Origin: Pseudomonadota bacterium
Lineage (GTDB): Bacteria > Pseudomonadota > Alphaproteobacteria > Sphingomonadales > Sphingomonadaceae
Assembly: GCA_023391375.1 (NCBI GenBank)
Contig: JAEWBB010000013.1
Coordinates: 1-64,000, forward strand
Length of the DNA: 64,000 nt
Direction: 5' to 3'
Shown: piece by piece, positions 25,204 through 32,675 of the stretch
Numbering within the stretch: the stretch's first letter is position 1
Layout of the letters: each line of letters begins with the position of its first letter
The notes under the pieces: generated by a model
Told to the model about the DNA's origin: nothing
Databases searched by the model: none
The model's input: only the letters and a program-made list of their open reading frames with translations
Translations under genes and position numbers: made by a program

Positions 25204-25884
25204 ATGCCCCGCCGACGTCGCCGCAAACATCTGATTCTCCGCCGCGCGCTGCTCGTCCTTGCCGCCATCCCCGCGCTTTACCTGCTCGCTGCGCTGGTCG
25301 GTGGCCTCGCCTCGGTCAATCGCCAATGGGTCGAACCCGACGAAGGCATCACCGTTTATCTCGCCGATAACGGGATCCACGCCGACCTCATCCTGCCGGT
25401 CCGCGCCGAGGGGCTGGACTGGCGTGACGTGCTGCGCCCGCGCGACGCCCGCCGGCCGCCCGACACGCCGGCCTTCGTCGCCTTCGGGTCGGGGGAGCGC
25501 GCGGTCTATCTCGAGACGCCAACTTGGGCCGACCTCAAGCCGACGACCGCCATCGTCGCCCTCGCGCATGGCCGCCGCATCATGCACGTCGACTGGATGG
25601 CCGACGACAGCTTCGCCTATCGCGAACTGCGCCTGCGCCCGGCCGAATACCGGCGCCTGTTCCAGGCCGTGCGGGAAAGCTTCAACGGCCGGCCGCGCCT
25701 GATTCCCGGCCGCGGATACGGCGAGACCGACGCCTTCTACGAAAGCGCCGGCCACACCTCGGCGTTCTGGACCTGCAACCAGTGGGTCGCCTCGCGGCTT
25801 CGGCTGGCCGGGGTTCGGGCCCCGCTGTGGAGCCCGTTCCCGACCGCGCTGACCCGGCGGTATCGCCCGGTCGAGGGACGTTAG
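25204..25884 (+). CDS. TIGR02117-like (DUF2459) membrane-anchored protein
   Basis: A 226-residue protein of the DUF2459/TIGR02117 group, found mostly in proteobacteria and of unknown function. A very basic N-terminus (PRRRRRKH) precedes one membrane helix at about residues 15-35. A periplasmic domain follows with DNGIHADLILPV, FVAFGSGERAVYLETPTW and CNQWVA. The conserved His and Cys in GIHAD and TCNQW suggest a hydrolase-like site (inference). The ATG at 25204 is chosen because it gives the standard basic-then-hydrophobic start. The stop shares bases with the convergent Thr-rich lipoprotein stop. Confidence 0.8.
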   Translation: MPRRRRRKHLILRRALLVLAAIPALYLLAALVGGLASVNRQWVEPDEGITVYLADNGIHADLILPVRAEGLDWRDVLRPRDARRPPDTPAFVAFGSGERAVYLETPTWADLKPTTAIVALAHGRRIMHVDWMADDSFAYRELRLRPAEYRRLFQAVRESFNGRPRLIPGRGYGETDAFYESAGHTSAFWTCNQWVASRLRLAGVRAPLWSPFPTALTRRYRPVEGR

Positions 25885-26402
25885 CCGGCGGCCTTAACCG
25901 CCGCGTCGAATTCGGCCTTGGTGATCGAGATCATCAGGCCCTTGGGCCCGACGCCGACGCTCGACAGCGGCAGCTTCGCCCGGGTCGACCCCGAACTGAT
26001 AGTCACACCGGCGGCGTCGACCGCCTCGACCTTGCCGAACGACACGCCGGCCGAATCGCTGACCGAAGCGCCGACCTTGACGTCGGCCTGCGTCGCGGCG
26101 CGGACGGCACCGGTCGTGGTGGTCGTTGTCGTGGTCTCGACAGCGGTGTCGGAACCGGTCGCCGCGGCGTCAGTGGTCGTCGTGCTCTCGGTCGTCGACG
26201 TGGTGGTCGCGTCGGCGCCCGACGAATCGGTGCCGTTGCTGGTCGTTGTGGTCGTCGTCGTGGTCGCCGTGTCGCCATCAGCCGACGTGGCCGATTTCTC
26301 GGTCGTCGTGGTCGACACGGCCTTGCTGTCGGTGGTTTCGCACGCCGAAAGGGCCAGACTGAGACCGGCCGCACCGGCCAATAGGATCGTCGTGTTGCGC
26401 AT
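25881..26402 (-). CDS. Thr-rich lipoprotein of unknown function
   Basis: A 173-residue lipoprotein: signal peptide with lipobox LSAC (Cys21), then an ~80-residue linker dominated by Thr, Ser, Ala and Asp, including runs of 6-8 threonines, and a C-terminal ~65-residue folded domain. The domain (SVSDSAGVSFGKVEAVDAAG, then KLPLSSVGVGPKGLMISITK) resembles a PRC-barrel-like or DUF2171-like beta fold by eye. The Thr runs encode GTC/GTG-type repeats on the plus strand and could slip in replication. The ATG at 26402 begins the signal peptide. Role unknown; probably envelope-associated. Confidence 0.75.
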   Translation of the reverse strand: MRNTTILLAGAAGLSLALSACETTDSKAVSTTTTEKSATSADGDTATTTTTTTTSNGTDSSGADATTTSTTESTTTTDAAATGSDTAVETTTTTTTTGAVRAATQADVKVGASVSDSAGVSFGKVEAVDAAGVTISSGSTRAKLPLSSVGVGPKGLMISITKAEFDAAVKAAG

Positions 26403-26509
26403 GGAAATCGTCTCCGATTGGTGAAAAGCCAGAGGCCAACCGACCGGAACGGCGAAAGGATGCACCTTGGGCAGCGACTCCGGTCGAACCGGTGGGGCCG
26501 CGCGATAAG

Positions 26510-27850
26510 TTACAGCACGTAACGCGACAGGTCGGCGTTCTTGGCGATGCCCGAAAGCTGGCTGTCGACGAAGGCGGCATCGACCGTCACGGTGGTGCCG
26601 GCCTTGTCCTCGGCGGTGAAGCTGACCTCTTCGAGAAGCTTTTCCATCACCGTCTGCAGTCGCCGCGCGCCGATGTTCTCGACCGCCTCGTTGACGTCGG
26701 CGGCGATCCGCGCCAGCGCGGCAATGCCCTCGTCGGTGAAAGTGACGGTGACCTTCTCGGTTTCGAGCAGCGCACGGTATTGCTCGGTCAGGCTGGCGCG
26801 AGTGTCCTTGAGGATGCGGACGAAGTCTTCCTCGGTCAGCGCACTCAATTCGACCCGGATCGGCAGGCGGCCCTGTAGTTCGGGCAAGAGGTCGGCCGGC
26901 TTGGCGACGTGAAATGCGCCCGAAGCGATGAACAGGATGTGGTCGGTCTTGATCGGCCCGTACTTGGTGGCGACCGTCGTGCCTTCGATCAGCGGCAGCA
27001 AATCGCGCTGCACGCCCTCACGGCTGACCGATCCGCCACGCACGTCGCTGACCGCGATCTTGTCGATCTCGTCGAGGAAGACGATGCCGTTGGCCTGCGC
27101 ATCCTCCAGCGCGACGCGCGACACATCGTCCTGGTCGACGCGCTTGTCGGCCTCTTCCTCGACCAGCTTGGCGAAAGCTGCCGGCACCTTGAGCTTGCGC
27201 CGCTTCTTGGGCGGGCCACCGCTCATCTTCGACATCATCTCGGACAGGTTGATCATACCGACGCCGTTGCCCGGCATGTCGAACGGCATCGACGGCGCCT
27301 CGGTCACCTCGACCTCGACCTCGGCCTCGTCGAGCGCATGGTCGCGGAAGCGGTCCTTGAAGCTTTCCCTCGTCGCCTCGCTCGCGCCCTTGCCGGTCAG
27401 CGCGTCGAGCAGCCGCTCCATCGCCGCTTCTTCGGCGGCGGCGCGGACTTTCTCGCGGCGGCGTTCCTTTTCCAGCCGCACCGCTTCCTCGACCAGGTCG
27501 CGCGCGATCTGCTCGACGTCGCGGCCGACATAACCGACCTCGGTGAACTTGGTCGCCTCGACCTTGACGAACGGCGCGTCGGCGAGCCTCGCCAGCCGGC
27601 GCGAAATCTCGGTCTTGCCGCACCCGGTCGGCCCGATCATCAGGATGTTCTTCGGCGTCACTTCGTCGCGCAGTTCCGGCTTCAGCCGCTGCCGCCGCCA
27701 GCGGTTGCGCAGCGCCACCGCGACCGCCTTCTTCGCCTCCGCCTGGCCGACGATATGCTCGTCCAATGCGGCGACGATCGCCTTGGGGGTCAGGCCCTTG
27801 TCGGTGCGGTTGGCAGTGGTGGGACGTTCGATGGTCGTCTGGTCGCTCAT
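26510..27850 (-). CDS. hslU: HslUV protease ATPase subunit HslU
   Basis: A 446-residue AAA+ unfoldase that feeds substrates to the HslV peptidase. N-terminal LDEHIVGQAEAKKAVAVALRN is followed by Walker A GPTGCGKTE, the GYVGRDVE pore-loop region and an I-domain with acidic helices. Walker B is FLDEIDKI. The C-terminus SRYVL is the tail that docks into HslV. Full length. Unusually, the hslV gene is not adjacent: an oxidase-like gene lies between the two. Confidence 0.97.
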   Translation of the reverse strand: MSDQTTIERPTTANRTDKGLTPKAIVAALDEHIVGQAEAKKAVAVALRNRWRRQRLKPELRDEVTPKNILMIGPTGCGKTEISRRLARLADAPFVKVEATKFTEVGYVGRDVEQIARDLVEEAVRLEKERRREKVRAAAEEAAMERLLDALTGKGASEATRESFKDRFRDHALDEAEVEVEVTEAPSMPFDMPGNGVGMINLSEMMSKMSGGPPKKRRKLKVPAAFAKLVEEEADKRVDQDDVSRVALEDAQANGIVFLDEIDKIAVSDVRGGSVSREGVQRDLLPLIEGTTVATKYGPIKTDHILFIASGAFHVAKPADLLPELQGRLPIRVELSALTEEDFVRILKDTRASLTEQYRALLETEKVTVTFTDEGIAALARIAADVNEAVENIGARRLQTVMEKLLEEVSFTAEDKAGTTVTVDAAFVDSQLSGIAKNADLSRYVL

Positions 27851-27882
27851 GCCCGGTTAGATTGGGCGTTGGCGGGGCCGCT

Positions 27883-28974
27883 TCAAGCGGTGCAGCGGAA
27901 GCCGGCGAAGAAGGCGCGCTGCGATTCGACGATGCCGGCGATGGCCTTGGGGTCGGGCGTCGTGTCCCAAACGTCCCGCTCGTAGGTGCCGCCGAGCAGG
28001 ATGCCGTCGGGCCGCGGGAACATGTATCCGGCGCTGCCCTGGAAGGCATATTGCACCTCGGGCTGCGGCTCGAGGAAGGCGAGTTGCCCACGGACCGGGT
28101 GGAGGTCGGTATCGCCGAACAGGTCGCGCGCGCCGATGCCGGTGCAGTTGAACACCAGCCGCTCGGGGATCGTGGCAATGTCGACGGGCGTCGCGAACTT
28201 GCGCACCCGGATCTTGCCGCCGGCCCCCTGCACATCGCGCATCATCTGGCGAAGGTAGCGGCCGACCTCGATGTACATCGTGTCGAACCGGACGACATTG
28301 TCGAGCGGGAAGGGATGCTCGGACCGCGACAGCAGCCGGTTATTCGGCGGGAAGTGCGGCACGACCGGCGTCTCGGGCTCGTCCGATTCGACGTAGGTCG
28401 GCAGCCAGCGCACGCCATAATCGTCGCCGACCATGATCTGGAACCGGCGGAAGCTATAGTCGAGCGCGCGGGCGAACTGGGCGCGGAAGGCATCGTCGAC
28501 CTCGCTGTCGTTGAACACCTTGAACGGGTGGAACTGGCCGCCGGACACATTCGACGTCGTCTCGGGCGGCAGCGCGGCGGCGTAGATGGTGACGTCGTAC
28601 CCCGCCTCCTGCACGAGCCGCGCGGTCGACAGGCCGAGCACGCCGCTGCCGATGACAGCGACGGGGCCCGAGTGGCCGGGCAGGCCGAGCTCGGTCGCCA
28701 GCTTGCTGCTTCCCCAGCTGAGCGTAATCCCGCCGCCGCCATGGCCGTAGTTGTGGACCAGCCTTTTGTCGCCGAGCGGTTCGGCCCGGACCACGAACCC
28801 CTTGCGGCGGACGGGGCGAAGACCGGCGGTGGTGCGGATGATGCGCGCCGGGTCGACCTTGACCGGGACGAGCGGCGAACAGCCGGTCACGCCGGGCCGC
28901 TTCACGCCGGTTGTCGCGCAGCCGGTCAGCAGCGCGGTGGTGGATCCGACGAACAGGCGGCGGTCGAGCAGCAC
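27883..28974 (-). CDS. D-amino-acid-oxidase-like flavoprotein, apparently circularly permuted, exported lipoprotein
   Basis: A 363-residue FAD oxidoreductase with DAO-family motifs in an unusual order. A signal with an RR pair (DRRLFVG) and lipobox LTGC (Cys19) suggests Tat export and lipidation. Residues 45-56 (IIRTTAGLRPVR) and 74-88 (HNYGHGGGGITLSWG) match the segment normally near the C-terminus of D-amino-acid oxidases. Only then comes the Rossmann motif AVIGSGVLGLS (residues 106-116), normally N-terminal. The chain ends at GFRCTA, near where the displaced segment would usually begin. NCTGIGARDL and PVRGQ are also family features. Substrate unknown. It lies between hslV and hslU. Confidence 0.8.
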   Translation of the reverse strand: MLLDRRLFVGSTTALLTGCATTGVKRPGVTGCSPLVPVKVDPARIIRTTAGLRPVRRKGFVVRAEPLGDKRLVHNYGHGGGGITLSWGSSKLATELGLPGHSGPVAVIGSGVLGLSTARLVQEAGYDVTIYAAALPPETTSNVSGGQFHPFKVFNDSEVDDAFRAQFARALDYSFRRFQIMVGDDYGVRWLPTYVESDEPETPVVPHFPPNNRLLSRSEHPFPLDNVVRFDTMYIEVGRYLRQMMRDVQGAGGKIRVRKFATPVDIATIPERLVFNCTGIGARDLFGDTDLHPVRGQLAFLEPQPEVQYAFQGSAGYMFPRPDGILLGGTYERDVWDTTPDPKAIAGIVESQRAFFAGFRCTA

Positions 28975-28997
28975 CGCCCTACCTTATCGGCGGGGCG

Positions 28998-29543
28998 TCA
29001 GGCTTCAACCGCTTCGACCGTCAGCCGGTCGTTGGTGAACACGCAGACCTCGGCGGCGATGGCCATTGCGCGGCGGGCCAGCTTGTCGGGGTCGGCCTCA
29101 TAGTCCTGCAGCGCGCGGGCGGCGGCCAGCGCATAATTGCCGCCCGACCCGATCGCGGCGATCCCGCCCTCGGGCTCCAGCACGTCGCCGTTACCGGTGA
29201 TGACCAGCATCGTCTCGGCATCGGCGACGATCATCATCGCCTCGAGGTTGCGTAGATATTTGTCGGTCCGCCAGTCCTTGGCCAGCTCGACTGCGGCCCG
29301 CAGCAATTGCCCGCGATGCGCTTCCAGCTTTTTCTCCAGCCGCTCGAACAGGGTGAAGGCATCGGCCGTCGCCCCAGCGAACCCGGCGATGACGTTACCG
29401 TCACCCAGCCGCCGCACCTTCTTGGCGTTGGGCTTGATGACCGTGTTGCCAAGGCTGACCTGGCCGTCGCCGGCGATGACCGTCTTGCCGCCCGCCTTGA
29501 CGCCGAGGATCGTGGTTCCGTGATATTGCTCCATGCCGGCCAT
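28998..29543 (-). CDS. hslV: HslUV protease peptidase subunit HslV
   Basis: A 181-residue threonine protease. The mature N-terminus is the catalytic Thr in HGTTILGV, exposed by removal of the short propeptide MAGMEQYHG. Lys in the GNTVIKPNAKKVRRL stretch and Ser in GSGGNYALAAARAL fit the family site. Two starts are possible, 29543 or 29534; both leave the Thr-Thr motif intact. A 16-bp perfect palindrome lies just upstream of the start. HslU lies beyond the intervening oxidase gene on the same strand. Confidence 0.95.
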   Translation of the reverse strand: MAGMEQYHGTTILGVKAGGKTVIAGDGQVSLGNTVIKPNAKKVRRLGDGNVIAGFAGATADAFTLFERLEKKLEAHRGQLLRAAVELAKDWRTDKYLRNLEAMMIVADAETMLVITGNGDVLEPEGGIAAIGSGGNYALAAARALQDYEADPDKLARRAMAIAAEVCVFTNDRLTVEAVEA

Positions 29544-29545
29544 GT

Positions 29546-29561
29546 GGGGGCCGCGGCCCCC
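29546..29561. promoter_or_regulatory. 16-bp perfect GC palindrome before hslV
   Basis: GGGGGCCGCGGCCCCC sits 2 nt upstream of the hslV start at 29543 and 5 nt after the preceding gene's stop. It could be an operator, an RNA hairpin hiding the ribosome site, or a terminator stem without a U-tract. Confidence 0.4.
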
Positions 29562-29566
29562 TCGCT

Positions 29567-29911
29567 TCAAGTCCGGCCGGCGAACATGAAGCCGACCGCG
29601 CCCAGCATGCAGGCGAAGGCGCCGATGTAGCGCCAGCCGAGCGGCTCCTTCAGCACCACCGCGGCGAAGCCGGCGAACACGGTCAGCGTCACCACCTCCT
29701 GGATGATCTTGAGCTGGCCGCCGGTCAGGCCCGAGGCATAGCCGAAGCGGTTGGCGGGCACGGCGAAGCAATATTCGATGAAGGCGATGCCCCAGCTGGC
29801 GACGATCGCCACCCACAGCCTGGCGTCGGGGAATTTGAGGTGCCCGTACCAGGCAATGGTCATGAACAGGTTGGAGACGAGCAACAGCCCGACCGTCGGG
29901 ATGGCGTTCAC
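29567..29911 (-). CDS. DUF486 / small DMT-superfamily membrane protein
   Basis: A 114-residue membrane protein of the DUF486 family, related to small multidrug-type members of the drug/metabolite superfamily. Four membrane helices are evident; conserved LFMTIAWYGHLKF, SWGIAFIEYCFAVPANR and GGQLKIIQEVVTL motifs are present. The start is a GTG at 29911 that overlaps the stop of the upstream TMEM175-like gene by 4 nt. Transport substrate unknown. Confidence 0.85.
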   Translation of the reverse strand: MNAIPTVGLLLVSNLFMTIAWYGHLKFPDARLWVAIVASWGIAFIEYCFAVPANRFGYASGLTGGQLKIIQEVVTLTVFAGFAAVVLKEPLGWRYIGAFACMLGAVGFMFAGRT

Positions 29912-30480
29912 CGCCCCTGTTCCAGCTCGCGCTCGACCCTTTTGTCGGGCGCTACCCACAGCGCCGAGACGAGCACGTAGATCGCGATCGCCGCCCACAC
30001 GCTGACGAAGGCCAGCAGGATCGCCGAGGCGTAAAGCGCGAAACTGAGCCATTCCTTGCCCCGCCCGCCCAGCGCATGCTGCGCACGGTGGTCCTGGTCG
30101 GCGGCGTTGATGGCCAGTTCGAGCAGCATGTAGGCGAGCGCCGCCATCGACAGCACCGCCCCGTAGGCGGCGACCGGCAGCGCACCGAGCCCGTCCTCGC
30201 CGATCCAGCGAATGACAAACGGCACCAAACTCAGCCAGAAGAGCAAGGCCAGATTGGTCCACATCACCCGGCCATCGACCCGCTTTGCCAGGGTCATCAG
30301 GTGATGGTGATTATTCCAGAACACGCCGATGTTGACGAAGCTGAGGACGTAGGCGCCGAGCAATGTGCCGAGCTCGCGAAAGCCCTCTTCGCCCTTAGGT
30401 ACCGGCAGTTCGAGCACCATGATAGTGATGACGATCGCCAGCACCCCGTCGGTGAGGGCGTTGACGCGTTCGGGCTTCAT
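29908..30480 (-). CDS. TMEM175-family (DUF1211) putative potassium channel
   Basis: A 190-residue membrane protein of the DUF1211/TMEM175 family; bacterial members form tetrameric potassium channels with six helices. The first helix is ALTDGVLAIVITIMVLEL, where family members usually read FSDGVFAI: the filter-adjacent Phe-Ser is Leu-Thr here while Asp is kept. SFVNIGVFWNNHHHLM is the next signature. Six helices are plausible. The ATG overlaps the upstream hydrolase stop by 4 nt. Channel function is a family-level inference. Confidence 0.85.
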   Translation of the reverse strand: MKPERVNALTDGVLAIVITIMVLELPVPKGEEGFRELGTLLGAYVLSFVNIGVFWNNHHHLMTLAKRVDGRVMWTNLALLFWLSLVPFVIRWIGEDGLGALPVAAYGAVLSMAALAYMLLELAINAADQDHRAQHALGGRGKEWLSFALYASAILLAFVSVWAAIAIYVLVSALWVAPDKRVERELEQGR

Positions 30481-31353
30481 TTCAGATGCGCCTTGAGAAA
30501 GGCGACGCTGTCGGCCAGCGCGGGATTGTTGCCGCGGAACAGCGGCGACAGGGACTTGATCGTGTCGGTGTGGGTCTGGCCCTTGTAGAGCTTGAGCTCG
30601 ACCTCGGCGCCGGCCTGCCGCAACGCCTTGGCCAGCGCCTGGCTGTTGCGGGCGCGGACGGTGGTGTCGGCGGTGCCGGACACCAGCAGCATCGGCGGTG
30701 CATCCTTTCGCGCGAAGTGGACAGGCTGGGTCTCGACCGGGCGCGGCCACTGTCCCAGCGCGTCGCGCGCCGCCCCGTTGGTGAAGGGCAGGAAGTCGTA
30801 CGGCCCCGACAGGAGCGCCGCCGCCTTCACCACGCCGGGTTCAACACCGAGATCCGTGAGATAATGCGGGTCGAGCGCGACCAGCGCGGCGATATGGGCG
30901 CCGGCGGAATGACCGGCGAGCGCGATCTTGTCGGGGTCGCCGCCATATTGGGCGGCATGGTCGCGCGCCCATTTCACCGCCAGCGCGGCATCGTCGACGA
31001 AGGCCGGGAAGCGGACGTCGGGGTAGAGGCGGTAGTCGGCGACCACCACGACAAACCCGCGCGCGGCGAAGGCGCGGCCGGCGAAGCCATATTCGCCGCG
31101 CGCGCCGCTATTCCACGCCCCGCCATAGAAGAAGACAATCACGGGCAGGTTCCGCCCGCCGCCGGCCGGCGTCCACACGTCGAGCATCTGGCGCGCCTCG
31201 GTGCCGTAGGCGATGCCCTCGCCCGCCTTCCTGGCGTCGTCGCCGCTCGGGGCCAGGCGGCTGACCCCGTTGAGCAGGCCGGCCGGGCTGCAGCCGATCG
31301 CGCCCAGCCCGGTCAGCGCCGCCGCGCCGGCAAGGCGAAACCGCCGGCCCCAT
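30477..31353 (-). CDS. Alpha/beta hydrolase (carboxylesterase-like) lipoprotein, apparent 1-nt defect at the start
   Basis: A ~290-residue esterase of the BD-FAE/lipase-like group. It shows VIVFFYGGAWNSG (oxyanion-hole region), the nucleophile GHSAGAH, acid near SGTADTTV and base in KGQTHTD. The frame has no ATG, GTG or TTG after the holin stop. The only well-placed ATG (31353-31351) lies in a run of four G on the coding strand and is one base out of frame. Deleting one G gives MGRRFRLAGAAALTGLGAIG followed by Cys, a perfect lipoprotein signal. So there is a sequencing indel, a real start mutation, or a non-standard start. Coordinates include the extra base. Confidence 0.75.
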
Positions 31354-31399
31354 TTGCCGCGGGGCCGGCGGTTGGTCTGGTTCGGTTGCTGGACGGTCG

Positions 31400-31816
31400 C
31401 TATTTCTCGATTCCCTTGGCTTTTCCCCAGGTCCTGGCCGCCGTGTAGCCAAGATAACCGGTACCGAACAACGCATAGAGTTCTTCGGGGATGCCGCGAA
31501 GGTAGGCGGTCATGCCATTGCCGATGTCGATCGCCATCTTCGGGTTGACCGACGCGATCAGCCCCATCGGTACCGCCCACAGGATCAGCGCGTACATCAC
31601 GTAGAGGAAGCTCGGCCGCGCCCGGCTGGTCCACGGGTCGTTCGATTGCGCCTCGGCGAGGATGCCCTGCATCTGTACGCCGATGACCGCCATTTCTTGG
31701 TCGCCCTGCAGCTTGATGAGTTCCAACTTCGCCCGGTCGCGCGCTTCCGGATCGGGAATGATCTTGTCGAGCAGCTTGGCCACCGGCCCGACGATTGCGT
31801 CCATGATTGCCATCAT
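31400..31816 (-). CDS. GTA-type three-TM holin (DUF3154)
   Basis: A 138-residue membrane protein of the pfam11351 family (holin of 3 TMs for gene-transfer-agent release). It has an N-terminal amphipathic part (IVGPVAKLLDKIIPDPEAR), the family QSNDPWTSRARP motif, a strong helix FLYVMYALILWAVPMGLIAS and a C-terminal hydrophobic region with PEELYALFGTGYLGYTAAR. The start at 31816 is chosen because CAGGAG lies 7 nt upstream. It follows the endolysin gene on the same strand, a classic lysis pair. Confidence 0.88.
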   Translation of the reverse strand: MMAIMDAIVGPVAKLLDKIIPDPEARDRAKLELIKLQGDQEMAVIGVQMQGILAEAQSNDPWTSRARPSFLYVMYALILWAVPMGLIASVNPKMAIDIGNGMTAYLRGIPEELYALFGTGYLGYTAARTWGKAKGIEK

Positions 31817-31884
31817 CTTGTCTCCTGTTGCGGCGGCCCCGTGCATTCCCAAGGTTCACGGGAAACGGGCCTCGAAATGTGAAC

Positions 31885-32439
31885 TTAAGCGGCGCCGAAC
31901 GTGCCGATACGGTTCGCCAGCCAGCCGTAAAGAAAGGCCTCGTTGGCTGGCCTGCGCTCGGCCAGGCGGATGTAACGTTCGCCCTGCAGCGCCTCGAGCG
32001 CGCGCATCAGCACCTCCTCCGCGCCCTTGCCGCGCGCGGCGAACAGGCCATCGAGCGCGTGGAGCGTCATCGGCCCCACCTTGCCGTCGGGCACCAGGTC
32101 GACGAAATCCTTCCCGTTGCGGTTGAGCGCGGTCAGCGCGCGCTGGAGGAAGGTCGAGGCCACGGCCGGGCCCATGTTGACGCCGGTTTCGAACAGTTCG
32201 GCGGCGATCCGCGCGCTGCGCTGCGCGACCGCGTCGAAGCGCGGGCGGAGCCAGTAGAGGCGCGTGTAGATCGCCGCCGCTTCCTCCCGCGGCAATTCGC
32301 GCATCGGGCCGGCGTAGCCGTGCGCCCGGGCCACCGCCTCGGTCACGCCGAACCGGGTTGGCCCGCCGCGGTCGGCCGGATGCGCCACATAGTCGCCTTC
32401 CCGATCGATCAGTTCTTCCACCATTTCCGTAACGTCCAT
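31885..32439 (-). CDS. Glycoside hydrolase family 108 endolysin (peptidoglycan muramidase)
   Basis: A 184-residue cell-wall hydrolase of the DUF847/GH108 family. The catalytic glutamate is Glu14 in LIDREGDYV, followed by HPADRGGPTRFGVTEAVAR, the usual family signature. The C-terminal half has the peptidoglycan-binding domain with VPDGKVGPMTLHAL. No signal peptide is seen, so export would need the downstream holin. The ATG at 32439 has a GGGAGGG ribosome site. It resembles the endolysin of Rhodobacter-type gene transfer agents; no capsid or tail genes are nearby. Confidence 0.9.
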   Translation of the reverse strand: MDVTEMVEELIDREGDYVAHPADRGGPTRFGVTEAVARAHGYAGPMRELPREEAAAIYTRLYWLRPRFDAVAQRSARIAAELFETGVNMGPAVASTFLQRALTALNRNGKDFVDLVPDGKVGPMTLHALDGLFAARGKGAEEVLMRALEALQGERYIRLAERRPANEAFLYGWLANRIGTFGAA

Positions 32440-32675
32440 GTCCAATCCCTCCCGACTCGGTTGCATTCTGCTTGAGCCATATGGGTTCGTTGTAGGACAG
32501 CGATTTTATTCGGATACGGTGTGCTATTGTGATGCGCGAGCAGCGATACAGCCGTGATTTTCCCCGTTTTTTCTTGCCCACTGTTGCGCGCGCGTCACTT
32601 GTGCGGCTCTCCCGCTGTTGGCAAAACCGTCGCAGGGCCGCCGCGTATGTCGAGGGCGGTTGAGGGGAGACCATC

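Noticed and set aside
26100..26330. Repetitive GTC/GTG-rich DNA, considered as a CRISPR-like or minisatellite array.
   Set aside because: The units have no fixed length or spacers; the repeats encode the Thr/Ser-rich linker of a lipoprotein.
31400..32439. The holin/endolysin pair considered as evidence for a prophage in the window.
   Set aside because: No integrase, capsid, portal, tail or repressor gene is present and the flanking genes are housekeeping-like.
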